NCBI RefSeq assembly: GCF_001466665.1
Contig: NZ_KQ758903.1
Coordinates: 1,609,684 to 1,673,683 of the forward strand
Length of the DNA: 64,000 bases
DNA from: Dehalogenimonas alkenigignens
GTDB lineage: Bacteria > Chloroflexota > Dehalococcoidia > Dehalococcoidales > Dehalococcoidaceae
Reading direction: 5' to 3'
Notes under the pieces: generated by a model
What the model was told of the DNA's origin: nothing
Database searches by the model: none
Seen by the model: only the letters and a program-made list of their open reading frames with translations
Translations under genes and position numbers: made by a program
Shown: piece by piece, positions 49,572-58,953 of the stretch
Layout of the letters: each line of letters opens with the position of its first letter
Numbering within the stretch: position 1 is the first letter of the stretch

Positions 49572-52225
49572 TCAGGATAACCATTGATGCACGGGAGATC
49601 CGCGCTGCTGAAGGGCAAACCGTTTTAGAGGCGGCGCGTAAGGCCGGCATTTACGTCCCCACCCTGTGCTCCTCTCCAGATTTGAAACCCTACGGCGGCT
49701 GCCGCCTCTGCGTGGTTGAAATCGATCGAATGCGCGGCTTGCCCACTGCCTGCACCACACCGGTGGCTGAGGGGATGACCGTCCGCACCGACACCCCGGC
49801 GGTAAGAGACGCCCGCCTGGCAGTGCTGGACCTGATTCTGGCCGAGCATCCTTTAGACTGCCTGACCTGTGTCAAGAATCAGCGGTGTGAACTTCAACAG
49901 GTCACGGCGCGGCTCGGCTTTACCGAACGCCACCTGCCCCGCCGCAGCCGCGTCCAGGCGATCGATGATTCGAATCCTTTCTTCCGGCTTGACCGCAATT
50001 ACTGCATCCTCTGCGCGCGGTGTACCCGCGCCTGCGATGAAATCTCAGGCAATAACGCTATCGAAATAACCGGCCGGGGTTACGATTCCAGGGTCGGCAC
50101 CGCCGGCGACCGGCCAATTACCGAAACCAACTGCCGCAGTTGCGGCGAATGCGTCGTCCGCTGCCCCGTGGCGGCGCTGGCGCCCAGAATTGATACTATC
50201 CCGGATAATGAGCAAGCCACCATCTGCCCGTATTGCGGCGTCGGCTGCGGTTTGATCCTGAAAACCAGAGGCGCCAGGATTGTCAGCATTTCCGGCGACA
50301 GTTCGAATCCTGTCTCCAAAGGCCGGCTCTGCGTCAAAGGCCGTTACGGCGTTACGGGTTTTGTTCATCACCCGGACAGGCTTACAGGACCTCTGGTCAG
50401 GAAGAACGGCGTCTACACCCCGGTTCCCTGGGATGAAGCCCTGGAGACCGTCTGCTCACGGCTGGCGCAGTACAAACCTTCCGAGGTAGCGGTCATCTCG
50501 TCGGCCAAGGCCACCAACGAAGAGAATTACCTGATTCAAAAACTGGCCCGGGCGGTTCTGGAAACGAATTCAATCGACCACTGCGCCCGGCTTTGCCACG
50601 CGCCTACTGTAGCCGGGCTGGCCGCCGCTTTCGGCTCCGGGGCGATGACCAATTCCATCGGGGATTTGAAAAAAGCGGCGTGTTTTTTCATTATCGGCGC
50701 CAACACCTCGGAAAGCCACCCCATTATCGGCTTCGATCTGAAACAGGCAATTAAGAACGGAGCCCGGTTGATCGTCGCCAACCCGGCGCCAGTACCCCTG
50801 GCCAGCCGAGCCGACATCTACCTCCAGCACACTCCCGGCAGCGATGTCGTGCTCCTTTCTGCCATGTGCAAAGTGATCATCAGCGAAGGTTTGTTCGATC
50901 GTACGTTCATCGAGGAACGCACCGAGGGCTTTGAGGAACTTGCCGCCTCCCTGGCGGATTTCAGCCTGGACCAGGCCGCCGAGACATGCGGGGTGCCGCT
51001 AACGGATATCAAAGCGGCGGCCAGATTGTACGCCTCCAGCCAGCCGGCTGCCATTCTATATGCTATGGGAATTACCCAGCATTCTCACGGTACCGAAAAT
51101 GTCCTGGCTGTTGCCAACCTGGCGATGCTGACAGGCAACATCGGCAAACCCGGCGGCGGGGTCAATCCCCTTCGCGGCCAGAACAACGTCCAGGGAGCCT
51201 GCGACATGGGAGCCCTGCCCGATGTCTATCCCGGTTACCAGAAGGTCGGCGATGCCGCCACCCGCCGCAAGTTCGAATCAGCCTGGGGGGTGAAATTGCC
51301 TTACCGGCGCGGTTTGACCGTGCCGGAGATACTGGATTCTATAGACCGGGGTAAAATCAAAGCTCTCTATATTGTCGGTGAAAACCTGATTCTATCCGAG
51401 CCGGATAGCGGGAGGGTACGGCAGGCGCTTTCAAAGCTCGAATTTCTGGCAATTCAGGATATCTTCATAACCGAAACCGCAGAACTGGCTCATGTAATAC
51501 TGGCCGCGGCCAGCTTTGCTGAAAAAGAGGGAACCTTTACCAACACCGAACGGCGGGTACAGCGGCTCAGGCAAGCGATTCAGCCAGCCGGCGAATCCAG
51601 GCCGGACTGGTGGATTACCGCCGAATTGGGCAAACGTCTGGGCGGCAAGGGCTTTAATTACTCCGGGCCTGAACAGATTTTCAACGAGATGCGCGCCCTA
51701 ACCCCGTCTTACAGCGGAATATCATATCACAGGCTGGAAAGCGGCGGCCTGCAGTGGCCCTGCCCGGATGAGGATCACCCCGGCACCCCGATCCTCCACG
51801 CGAAACAGTTCGCCCGCGGCAGGGGCATTTTTAAACCGGTCGGCTATCTTCCACCCGCTGAGCAGCCGGACGCTGATTTCCCTTTCATCCTGACCACCGG
51901 CCGCAGCCCGTATCACTTCCATACCGGGACGATGACCCGGCGGGTAACCGGCCTCAAGGCGCTTCAGCCGCGGGAAATTCTGGAGATCGCCTCGTCCGAT
52001 GCCGCCCGTTTGGCAATATCCGCAGGCGATACGGTAAGGGTGACCTCCCGCAGGGGAGCGGTGACCGCCGAGGCGAGAATCAACCGCCGTTTGAAACCCG
52101 GAGTGGTGTTTATGAGCTTCCATTTCCCGGAGACAAACACCAATATCATAACCAGTCCGGCCTCAGATCCATCTTCCGGAACTCCGGAGTTGAAAGTGGC
52201 CGCGGTCCGCCTGGAAAAAGTGTAG
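49568..52225 (+). CDS. NAD-linked formate dehydrogenase catalytic subunit (Cys form)
   Basis: I chose the ATG at 49568 because it overlaps the upstream stop as ATGA and starts exactly at the [2Fe-2S] ferredoxin domain (MIRITIDAREI). The 885-residue protein then has a His/Cys cluster (HPLDCLTCVKNQRCELQQ), two 4Fe-4S sites (CILCARCTRACDE, CRSCGECVVRCPVA), the molybdopterin-enzyme 4Fe-4S site (CPYCGVGCG) and HCARLCHAPTVAGL, where Cys343 would be the Mo/W ligand in place of selenocysteine. A dinucleotide-binding domain ends the protein. It should interconvert formate and CO2 with NAD(H) in the cytoplasm. Confidence 0.9.
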   Translation: MIRITIDAREIRAAEGQTVLEAARKAGIYVPTLCSSPDLKPYGGCRLCVVEIDRMRGLPTACTTPVAEGMTVRTDTPAVRDARLAVLDLILAEHPLDCLTCVKNQRCELQQVTARLGFTERHLPRRSRVQAIDDSNPFFRLDRNYCILCARCTRACDEISGNNAIEITGRGYDSRVGTAGDRPITETNCRSCGECVVRCPVAALAPRIDTIPDNEQATICPYCGVGCGLILKTRGARIVSISGDSSNPVSKGRLCVKGRYGVTGFVHHPDRLTGPLVRKNGVYTPVPWDEALETVCSRLAQYKPSEVAVISSAKATNEENYLIQKLARAVLETNSIDHCARLCHAPTVAGLAAAFGSGAMTNSIGDLKKAACFFIIGANTSESHPIIGFDLKQAIKNGARLIVANPAPVPLASRADIYLQHTPGSDVVLLSAMCKVIISEGLFDRTFIEERTEGFEELAASLADFSLDQAAETCGVPLTDIKAAARLYASSQPAAILYAMGITQHSHGTENVLAVANLAMLTGNIGKPGGGVNPLRGQNNVQGACDMGALPDVYPGYQKVGDAATRRKFESAWGVKLPYRRGLTVPEILDSIDRGKIKALYIVGENLILSEPDSGRVRQALSKLEFLAIQDIFITETAELAHVILAAASFAEKEGTFTNTERRVQRLRQAIQPAGESRPDWWITAELGKRLGGKGFNYSGPEQIFNEMRALTPSYSGISYHRLESGGLQWPCPDEDHPGTPILHAKQFARGRGIFKPVGYLPPAEQPDADFPFILTTGRSPYHFHTGTMTRRVTGLKALQPREILEIASSDAARLAISAGDTVRVTSRRGAVTAEARINRRLKPGVVFMSFHFPETNTNIITSPASDPSSGTPELKVAAVRLEKV

Positions 52226-52231
52226 AATGAA

Positions 52232-52594
52232 TTGGTGAAACAGTATCTGGGCGTTGATATCATTGAAATTTCCCGCGTCGAAGAATCGGTCGCCCGCTGG
52301 GGAAACGGGTTCCTGGACCGCATTTTCACCCCGGTGGAAAAGGAACTCTATAATGATAAAATCGAATCTTTGGCGGCTCGCTTCGCGGCTAAAGAAGCCG
52401 TTGTCAAGGCGCTCGGCTGCCGGGAGATGATCTACCGGGATGTTGAAATCCTGTCTGAATCAGATGGCCGGCCGTCACTCAAGCTTCATGGCCGTGCTTT
52501 GACCATTGCGGGCAATCTCGGCATCACCGAATTCGCGGTCAGCCTGTCGCACGACCGCCAGAATGCCGTCGCCATCGTATCGGCCATCGTCTAA
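52232..52594 (+). CDS. acpS: Holo-[acyl-carrier-protein] synthase
   Basis: AcpS transfers phosphopantetheine from coenzyme A to acyl carrier protein. The 120-residue protein shows LGVDIIEISRVEESV at the start and FTPVEKELYNDKIESLAARFAAKEAVVKAL, the magnesium- and CoA-binding signature, in the middle. The frame can start at TTG 52232 or GTG 52235; neither has a good ribosome-binding site, so translational coupling to the formate dehydrogenase gene six bases upstream is likely. A strong terminator follows, ending the four-gene transcript. Confidence 0.92.
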   Translation: MVKQYLGVDIIEISRVEESVARWGNGFLDRIFTPVEKELYNDKIESLAARFAAKEAVVKALGCREMIYRDVEILSESDGRPSLKLHGRALTIAGNLGITEFAVSLSHDRQNAVAIVSAIV

Positions 52595-52601
52595 AAACAA
52601 A

Positions 52602-52625
52602 GGGGAGGCTCTACCGAGCCTCCCC
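52602..52625. terminator. Terminator after acpS
   Basis: GGGGAGGCTC pairs with GAGCCTCCCC around TACC, followed by GCTTTC. It lies between convergent genes. Confidence 0.85.
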
Positions 52626-52655
52626 GCTTTCAGCCGATTTTTCTAACGCTGAATT

Positions 52656-53501
52656 CTACTTTTTTACCAGGCCGATGACGAACAACACCGCGCCCAGTCC
52701 GACGGCCGCCCAAAAACCATAGACGCTGGCCCACAGGATGAGACTGCGGTTGGATTTGCCTTCCGCCACCGCTTCATCTACCGTTGCCTGGGTGAAGGTG
52801 CTTTCATTTATCAGCACCGGGATCAATGTAGCAGGCGCTACCTGCATCCGAACCGTGGTCTTGGTGGTGGTGTAAATAGGCGTTCCCGAGACCGGTTCAA
52901 CTTTGATGGTGGTAGCTACGTCGACTTTCTGAGGAGCGCCGTTGGCCGCGTTAGGGTAAGCGTTGTCCTTGCTATCTATCTTGAATACGTATACCTTCAG
53001 TCCGTCGATTTCTTCTTCGCCGGCAAAGGCGGCGGGCAAGGCTGTGCCGGTGGTGGCTGACCAGAACTGATATGTTTCCTGTTTGGTATTGGCCGGGAAG
53101 GTGAATTGACCGGTGCGCGATTTGTCGCCGCCGGCTACGTTTTCCCGGGTTGTCCGGTCGATGGCATATGTTTCGGTTGAGTCAAGAGCGGCGAGTGCCG
53201 GATTGGCGGCGGAAAGCGGGGCGCCGTTAGCTGTCATGGTGAACTTGATGGTCTGCGCCACGATGAGAGCATCGGCATCATTGACATCGGTAGCCTTCAG
53301 AGTCCGGTCCATCTTCGTGCCGCCGGGTATAGCTACCAGCGAGCCGGTAGCTGGGTTCAATACCTGAACCGTACCCTCGAAATGATAGACCTTCTCGTAA
53401 TCAGCCGGCAATTTTGCCATCCCGGGAAAGATAAGGTACAGCCAGACCAGTGCCAGGGCGATGACTGCGATTCCGGAAAACATCAGGCCGCGTTTTGCCA
53501 T
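52656..53501 (-). CDS. DUF3068 family membrane-anchored protein
   Basis: I chose the ATG at 53501 (MAKRGLMFSG), which has AAAGGGG upstream. The 281-residue protein has one N-terminal helix (LMFSGIAVIALALVWLYLIF) and one C-terminal helix (ASVYGFWAAVGLGAVLFVIGL) around a large exported beta-rich domain. Matches to DUF3068 include DYEKVYHFEGTVQVLNP and ETYAIDRTTRENV near residue 110. This family is common in Actinobacteria and Chloroflexota; its role is not established. It stands alone. Confidence 0.8.
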   Translation of the reverse strand: MAKRGLMFSGIAVIALALVWLYLIFPGMAKLPADYEKVYHFEGTVQVLNPATGSLVAIPGGTKMDRTLKATDVNDADALIVAQTIKFTMTANGAPLSAANPALAALDSTETYAIDRTTRENVAGGDKSRTGQFTFPANTKQETYQFWSATTGTALPAAFAGEEEIDGLKVYVFKIDSKDNAYPNAANGAPQKVDVATTIKVEPVSGTPIYTTTKTTVRMQVAPATLIPVLINESTFTQATVDEAVAEGKSNRSLILWASVYGFWAAVGLGAVLFVIGLVKK

Positions 53502-53606
53502 AGGTGCCCCTTTCATCCCTGAACAGGTTGAATATCTGTTCAAGATAATATAATGACGACCATATTAGGCCTAATATGTCTCACTGTCAAGACATTCAAT
53601 GAACTG

Positions 53607-55193
53607 TCATTCAACACGTTCGATGAATCGGACGGCGGTCGGTTTGAAACCGGACGCCCGCGGATGGTATTCAATGAACAAAGCTGTCAATGCGCCCAGC
53701 GCTGCCGCGACGGCAGCCCCTTGCAACGCGGTGCTTAAGGCGCCGACGAACTGTTCGCGCATTACCTGGGCAATCATGTCCTGGACGAATGAAGGAGCGT
53801 TGCCGCTAAAGGCACCGTTCATTCCCCCGCGGCTGACGCCTTCTAAAATCGATTCTTTGGCCGCCTGAGGCATAAACGGGATGAGTTCAAAAAATGCCCG
53901 CAGGTTAGCCACCAGCTTGAACTGCATGATGGCCCCCAAAACCGAAACACCGAGCACCGCCCCGGTCTGCCGGAGCGACGTCAGAACGCCGGAAGCCGAA
54001 CCGGATTTTTCAACCGGCGCCGACGCCATGACTACTGCCCCCAGGGGCGCCATGACCATTCCCAAGCCCAAACCGGCCGCCGCCAGCGGCAACGCCACCA
54101 GCGGCCACGCCGTGTCCAGGGTAATCTTGCTGAGTATTAAAAAAGAGCCGCTGACGAGAGCCAGAGCACCGGCCATGATCCACCGCATAGGGACGCGATC
54201 TGCCAGCCTCCCGGCGAAAGCCGATACTGCGGCAAGCGCCAGAGGCAACGGCAGTATCATCAACCCGGTGACCAATGGCGTAAACTGCCGCACCACCTGG
54301 AGATACATGACTATCAGAAAAACGACCCCGACCAGGCAGAACATCACCAGCAGCCCTAACGCATTGCCGGCGCTGAAGGAACGGCTGCGGAAGAGTGAAA
54401 GATTCACCAGCGGCGCAGGACTCCGGGACTCGGTGTGAATAAAAATGACGAAGGCTACCGCGCTGGCGCAAAATAAACCGACAATTATCGGCGACGTCCA
54501 ACCCAGACCCTGCCCTTCCACCAGGGCAAAGGTGAGCGTTCCCAGCGCCGCTGATATAGCTAAAATGCCTCTAAGGTCGAGCTTCCGGCTGGCATTCGGT
54601 TCTTGAGATTCAGGAACCACCTTCAGTCCGGCATAAACCGCCGCCGCGCCTACCGGCAGATTCACCAAAAATATCGACGGCCAGCCGAAGGCGCCGACCA
54701 GCAGGCCGCCTAGAATCGGCCCGATGGCCGCGGCAGTCCCGGCCGCCGCGCCCCAGATGCCCATCGCCAGGCCTCGCTGGTTTTCCTGGAAGGTAACGTT
54801 GAGGATCGAAAGAGTCGCCGGCATCATCGCGGCGCCGCCGGCGGCCTGCAGCGCCCGGGCGCCTATCAGCCAGCCGACATCCGGCGCCAGACCGCACAGC
54901 GCCGATGCCACGGTGAACACGGAAATACCGCTGATAAACAATTTTTTCCGGCCTATAACATCTCCCAGCCTCCCCATTGGTATCAGCAGGACGGCGAATA
55001 CAAGAATATAGGCGTTCAGCACCCATTCGCCCGCGGCAAAAGAGGTGTAGAAATCATCGATGATATTCGGCAGGGCGATATTGACGATGGTGACATCGAG
55101 ATTGACGATGAAAACCGCCGAAGCGACAACCGCGAGTATCTTCCATCTTTGGTCGGGCTTCCGAACGGGACTGCCTGATATGTGGTGTTGCAT
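53607..55193 (-). CDS. MFS multidrug exporter (EmrB/QacA type, 14 helices)
   Basis: 528 residues with 14 predicted hydrophobic helices. The signatures are IVNLDVTIVNIALPNI in helix 1, WVLNAYILVFAVLLIPMGRLGDVIGRK, and ARALQAAGGAAMMPATLSI with motif C-like GGAAMMP. DHA2-family transporters export drugs or metabolites by proton antiport. No partner membrane-fusion protein or regulator is adjacent, so substrates are unknown. Only the final part overlaps antisense frames, which are shadows. Confidence 0.9.
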   Translation of the reverse strand: MQHHISGSPVRKPDQRWKILAVVASAVFIVNLDVTIVNIALPNIIDDFYTSFAAGEWVLNAYILVFAVLLIPMGRLGDVIGRKKLFISGISVFTVASALCGLAPDVGWLIGARALQAAGGAAMMPATLSILNVTFQENQRGLAMGIWGAAAGTAAAIGPILGGLLVGAFGWPSIFLVNLPVGAAAVYAGLKVVPESQEPNASRKLDLRGILAISAALGTLTFALVEGQGLGWTSPIIVGLFCASAVAFVIFIHTESRSPAPLVNLSLFRSRSFSAGNALGLLVMFCLVGVVFLIVMYLQVVRQFTPLVTGLMILPLPLALAAVSAFAGRLADRVPMRWIMAGALALVSGSFLILSKITLDTAWPLVALPLAAAGLGLGMVMAPLGAVVMASAPVEKSGSASGVLTSLRQTGAVLGVSVLGAIMQFKLVANLRAFFELIPFMPQAAKESILEGVSRGGMNGAFSGNAPSFVQDMIAQVMREQFVGALSTALQGAAVAAALGALTALFIEYHPRASGFKPTAVRFIERVE

Positions 55194-55347
55194 GAACCGC
55201 CATTCTATCGACGAGGCTGGTATTATGTCAAGAATACGAACAGAAATTAACCGTTAATACAGTCGAAAACACGGGTAAAAAGCGTTTAATTCACCCGCCC
55301 GACATGTTAGAATAGCGTCATCGTTGAATTGAAGTACCAGGAGATAT

Positions 55348-56097
55348 ATGTCCGGACATTCAAAATGGGCTACCATAAAACACCAGAAGGGCGCTGCCGA
55401 CGCCAAGCGGGGCCAGCTCTTTACCAAGCTGTCCCGCGAAATTATTTTCGCCGCCAAAGAAGGCGGGCCCGACCCGGACATGAATGCCCGGTTACGCCTG
55501 GCGGTGCAGAAAGCCAAAGACGCGCGCATGCCCTCGGACAATATCGAGCGGGCCATCAAAAAAGGCTCAGGTCAGCTTGAGGGGGAGATCCTAACCGAAC
55601 TCAATCTGGAAGGCTACGGGCCGGGTGGTGTGGCGGTACTGGTGCAGGGAGTATCCGACAACCGCAACCGCACTATCGCCGATGTCCGCCACATTTTCAC
55701 CAAAGCCGGAGGCGCCCTGGGCGAAGCCGGCTGCGTGTCGTGGATTTTTGAAACCAAGGGCAGCATCGTCGTCAAAGGCGGCGGCCGCGATCCGGATGAA
55801 CTGACGCTCGAAGCCATCGACGCCGGAGCCGACGACGTCAAAATCGACGAAGACGTACTGGAAATTCTCACTACTCCCGATCAGTTGGAAAAAGTAAGGA
55901 AAGCGCTCGAAGCCAAGAAGATCCCGGTCGAGAGCGCCGGCATTGAAAAGCATCCCAAAACCCTGGTTGAGCTTGATGAAGAGACGGCGTTACAGGTTCT
56001 CAAGCTGCTGTCCAACCTTGAAGATCTGGATGACGTCCAAAACGTTTATTCTAACGCTGACTTTGATCCCGGCGTAATTGATAAATTCCAGGCTTGA
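55348..56097 (+). CDS. yebC: YebC/PmpR-family protein
   Basis: 249 residues, full length for the family, beginning MSGHSKWATIKHQKGAADAK, the nearly universal YebC start. Members act as translation factors for difficult sequences or as DNA-binding regulators. Further conserved blocks are RLRLAVQKAKDARMPSDNIE and EGYGPGGVAVLV. AGGAGATAT precedes the ATG. It precedes ruvC by 55 bases, an arrangement seen in many bacteria where yebC and the ruv genes form one unit. Confidence 0.97.
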   Translation: MSGHSKWATIKHQKGAADAKRGQLFTKLSREIIFAAKEGGPDPDMNARLRLAVQKAKDARMPSDNIERAIKKGSGQLEGEILTELNLEGYGPGGVAVLVQGVSDNRNRTIADVRHIFTKAGGALGEAGCVSWIFETKGSIVVKGGGRDPDELTLEAIDAGADDVKIDEDVLEILTTPDQLEKVRKALEAKKIPVESAGIEKHPKTLVELDEETALQVLKLLSNLEDLDDVQNVYSNADFDPGVIDKFQA

Positions 56098-56152
56098 CCC
56101 TGATACCTTCAAAAAATAAGACGAGGAGCGACGCCGGCTCGCGTCATGACTG

Positions 56153-56653
56153 ATGAGAATTCTGGGTATTGACCCCGGCACCAGGCACCTCGGGTATGGC
56201 ATTATTGATTCCAGCGGACCGGAAACCACGTTTGTTTCATGCGGCGTGATTAACTGCCGTGAAGCTTTGGCCATGACCGACCGGCTGGTCCGCCTTTACG
56301 AGGAGCTGGGTAAAGTCATCAGGGAATTCAGGCCGGACTGCGCCGCCGTTGAGAGCCCGTTTTTTTCGGAAAACGCCCGCTCGGCGATGGCCATCGGCAA
56401 AGCCCAGGCTGTTGCCATTCTGGCCGCAGCCAATGCCGGTCTTTCGGTTTTCGAGTACCCTCCGGCAAAAATCAAAGCCCGCATCTCGGGATTCGGTGCT
56501 TCTGCCAAGGATCAGGTCGCCCGTATGGTCGCTTTGCAATTGGGCATGACGGAAGCTCCTGCCTCCGCTGATGCCGCAGATGCCCTGGCTTGCGCGCTGT
56601 GCCACATACAAGAAGTACAAACCGCGGCCGTGTTTGAGCGTCGTTCTGACTGA
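56153..56653 (+). CDS. ruvC: Holliday junction resolvase RuvC
   Basis: 166 residues. RuvC cuts Holliday junctions during homologous recombination. The catalytic acidic residues are visible in MRILGIDPGTRHLGYGI (Asp7), in AAVESPFF (Glu near residue 66), and in the C-terminal ASADAADALACALCH. It follows yebC closely and is probably co-transcribed. No ruvA or ruvB is present before the next unrelated gene, so these lie elsewhere. Confidence 0.96.
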   Translation: MRILGIDPGTRHLGYGIIDSSGPETTFVSCGVINCREALAMTDRLVRLYEELGKVIREFRPDCAAVESPFFSENARSAMAIGKAQAVAILAAANAGLSVFEYPPAKIKARISGFGASAKDQVARMVALQLGMTEAPASADAADALACALCHIQEVQTAAVFERRSD

Positions 56654-56776
56654 GCCCGCCGCCGGATCTTGAACCACTTCGAAGGCCGGATTAAAAATTA
56701 GTCCTGAATTAACTCCTGGATGCGGCGATTATCAAGTTAGCCCAGAAACAGGCTACAATCTATTCAAGGTACAGTG

Positions 56777-57034
56777 ATGACGCAGCCGACCAGGCTCTAT
56801 GGCACTTCATGGTGCCCCCATACCCGCCGGTCGCGAGGCATTCTCGATCGGAATCGGATCGACTATTCCTGGCTGGATATTGAATCGGACCGGGAGGCTT
56901 GCGCTTTCGTCGAAAGAGTCAACCGCGGCAATCGCAGCGTGCCCACCATCGTTTTCCCCGACGGTTCGATAATGGTCGAACCGGACGATGACGAACTGGT
57001 TGCCAAGTGCCGAACTTTTACCAAATTTGATTAA
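56777..57034 (+). CDS. Glutaredoxin/mycoredoxin-like protein
   Basis: I prefer the ATG at 56777 over the GTG one codon earlier because AAGG is then at better spacing. The 85-residue protein has a thioredoxin-fold active site SWCPHTRR with a single-cysteine CPHT motif near residue 12, and the cis-proline loop RSVPTIVFPDGS. This is the form of mycoredoxin-like proteins that reduce mixed disulfides. The physiological thiol in this lineage is unknown. It stands alone between ruvC and a protease gene. Confidence 0.85.
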   Translation: MTQPTRLYGTSWCPHTRRSRGILDRNRIDYSWLDIESDREACAFVERVNRGNRSVPTIVFPDGSIMVEPDDDELVAKCRTFTKFD

Positions 57035-57096
57035 CCTCTGTGGAGACGGAGGACCAGCCACATAGCGCGAGACCAATAAACAGGGGGAATGACCCG

Positions 57097-57936
57097 ATGA
57101 ATAAAATTGCAGCCAGATTCGCTTCGGTGATAATCGGTGTTTTTCTGTTCATGTCATCTGCGATTCCCGCCGGGGCGATACAGAACGGCGAGTTTGATTT
57201 CAATGAGCACCCGTATGTTTGCCTGGTGGTCTTTTATGATCAGGCCGGCCGGCCGCTGTGGCGTACCACGGGATCACTGCTGTCCCCCACGGTGGTATTA
57301 ACCGCCGGTCACGGCACTTCTGGTACCTCAACCGCTAGAGTTTGGTTCCTGAACCGGATCACCGCTGGTTCAGGATACCCTAACGGAGGAGGTATCAACG
57401 CTTACGCGGGCGTACCCAGGACGATCGAAGGCTACTCCAGCCAGAATTCGGGAGGACTGCCGCGATTTGACTATCACGATGTCGGATTGGTGATTCTAAA
57501 CTCACCGGTGCCGGCACGTGTCGTTTCCCAATACGCGGCGCTGCCGGCTGAGGGTTTGATTGACACCCTGCCGATGATGTCAGCGGTGGATCTAGTGGGA
57601 TACGGGGTCACTTCTCAAGAGAAAGGAAAAGGCATCGCTCCGGCTGATTCATGGCTTTGGGACCGGCAGAGGAACAGCGCTCCGGCCAGCCTCGTCACAT
57701 CAAACGGCGTTCTGAATTCCGAATTCCTGAAAATAACAGCTAACCCGGCGAAAAACCGCGGCGGGGCGACTTTCGGCGATTCCGGCGGCCCGGTGCTCTT
57801 TGCCGGAACGAACGTCATTCTGGGCATCAATTCGTTTGTCACCAACCCTAACTGCGACGGGGTCACTTATGCGCAGCGGTTGGATCTGCCGGACATTCTC
57901 GACTGGATCCATGAGTTTCTGGACCCATCCGGATAA
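57097..57936 (+). CDS. Secreted trypsin-like serine protease
   Basis: I chose the ATG at 57097 (MNKIAARFAS), which has GGGGGAATG upstream and begins a proper signal peptide cleaved near SAIPAGA. The 279-residue product has the catalytic triad of chymotrypsin-type proteases: His in VVLTAGHGT, Asp in FDYHDVGLVIL and Ser in FGDSGGPVLF. It should act outside the cell. Compared with regulatory HtrA proteases it lacks a PDZ domain. Targets are unknown. Confidence 0.9.
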   Translation: MNKIAARFASVIIGVFLFMSSAIPAGAIQNGEFDFNEHPYVCLVVFYDQAGRPLWRTTGSLLSPTVVLTAGHGTSGTSTARVWFLNRITAGSGYPNGGGINAYAGVPRTIEGYSSQNSGGLPRFDYHDVGLVILNSPVPARVVSQYAALPAEGLIDTLPMMSAVDLVGYGVTSQEKGKGIAPADSWLWDRQRNSAPASLVTSNGVLNSEFLKITANPAKNRGGATFGDSGGPVLFAGTNVILGINSFVTNPNCDGVTYAQRLDLPDILDWIHEFLDPSG

Positions 57937-57974
57937 CCGTTCGGCATGGAGGCATAGCCCGGCCTTTGCCCCGG

Positions 57975-58436
57975 CTAGACTCCCAGGAACACGACGGGAA
58001 TAGCCACGGCCAGCACGCCTAAAATCAGAACGATATTCTTATACAGTGCGTATCGGGACTGGTAACCCTTGACAATTTCAGGATCGTAGTATTTATCCAG
58101 CCCTTCCTCCTGGTACATTTTTACCAGGCCTTCAGTCAGTTTCACCCGCCGTTCCGCTCCTTTTGACAATGCCCGAACGACCATCACATCGAAGACTATC
58201 GTCACGCCGAGGAGTATCAAAAACGCCGCCAACAGGCTGAAGTTCATCTCGGTGGAGGTAGTATAAGACCCGTCCGGGCGGTAATCATATCTCGTTGACC
58301 AGGCGCCCGCCGCAAACGCCATGTTTGCCAGCATGAAGACCACGTTCAGTAAAATGGCTACTACCACTGTTGTTTTATCTGTTTTGGTCGTCTGCTCCAA
58401 TTCGGCTGATATTTCGCCATGCAGTCGGTCTTTCAT
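57975..58436 (-). CDS. Hypothetical membrane protein
   Basis: The 153-residue protein has three hydrophobic helices (TTVVVAILLNVVFMLANMAFAAGAW region, then FSLLAAFLILLGVTIVFDVMVV, then NIVLILGVLAVAIPVVFLGV). Between the last two helices is a charged section (EGLVKMYQEEGLDKYYDPEIV). I recognise no family. GGAGCGG lies before the ATG at 58436. It is followed by no near neighbour in the same direction. Confidence 0.72.
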   Translation of the reverse strand: MKDRLHGEISAELEQTTKTDKTTVVVAILLNVVFMLANMAFAAGAWSTRYDYRPDGSYTTSTEMNFSLLAAFLILLGVTIVFDVMVVRALSKGAERRVKLTEGLVKMYQEEGLDKYYDPEIVKGYQSRYALYKNIVLILGVLAVAIPVVFLGV

Positions 58437-58466
58437 TTCCGCTCCTGATTCAATCGGTTCAATAAA

Positions 58467-58494
58467 CGATTGAGAGGGTAAACCCTCTCAATCG
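58467..58494. terminator. Hairpin upstream of the membrane protein gene, after the DUF4332 gene
   Basis: CGATTGAGAGGG pairs perfectly with CCCTCTCAATCG around TAAA. It lies just downstream of the DUF4332 gene on the minus strand and probably terminates it. Confidence 0.75.
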
Positions 58495-58519
58495 CAGGCT
58501 AACGCGTCCTAGACGAACC

Positions 58520-58924
58520 TTAGTATTCAACAACCCGGGGCAGTTCTTTGGCCTGTTTAACCCAGTCCGCAACCGCCGCGGGATACGGCATCCGGCGGAC
58601 CAGTTTCTTCTGCTCATTGACTTCAACCAGCTTCAGCATCAGGTTGTCCGGCTTGCGCTGGGCCAATTCCTTGACGGTATCAACGCCCGCGGCTTCCAGC
58701 AGGTCGCTGAACTCTTCACCAATGCCTTTAACTCGGAATAAGTCAGCCCGGTTGACCCATTCAAGGATTGAGGCTTCACTGATGCCGGTCCTTTCAGCCA
58801 GGTCCTTGCGTCCCTTCCGGCTGGCGCCTTTCTCAAGCAGGACCTCTACAGTTTTTACCCCGGCCATATTCAGTTTTTCGGTATATTTGGCTCCGATGCC
58901 TTCAATCTTTGCTATGTTCGCCAT
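58520..58924 (-). CDS. DUF4332 (helix-hairpin-helix-type) protein
   Basis: I chose the ATG at 58924 (MANIAKIEGIG), which has AGGAGG at ideal spacing. The 134-residue protein has two HhH-like repeats typical of DUF4332: IEGIGAKYTEKLNMAGVKTV near residue 6 and VKGIGEEFSDLLEAAGVDTV near residue 70, each with GIG. Such modules bind DNA or mediate protein contacts. No partner is apparent. The gene lies 29 bases downstream of mscL in the same direction. Confidence 0.88.
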   Translation of the reverse strand: MANIAKIEGIGAKYTEKLNMAGVKTVEVLLEKGASRKGRKDLAERTGISEASILEWVNRADLFRVKGIGEEFSDLLEAAGVDTVKELAQRKPDNLMLKLVEVNEQKKLVRRMPYPAAVADWVKQAKELPRVVEY

Positions 58925-58953
58925 AATTCCTCCTAACCTTTTGTACGCAATTG

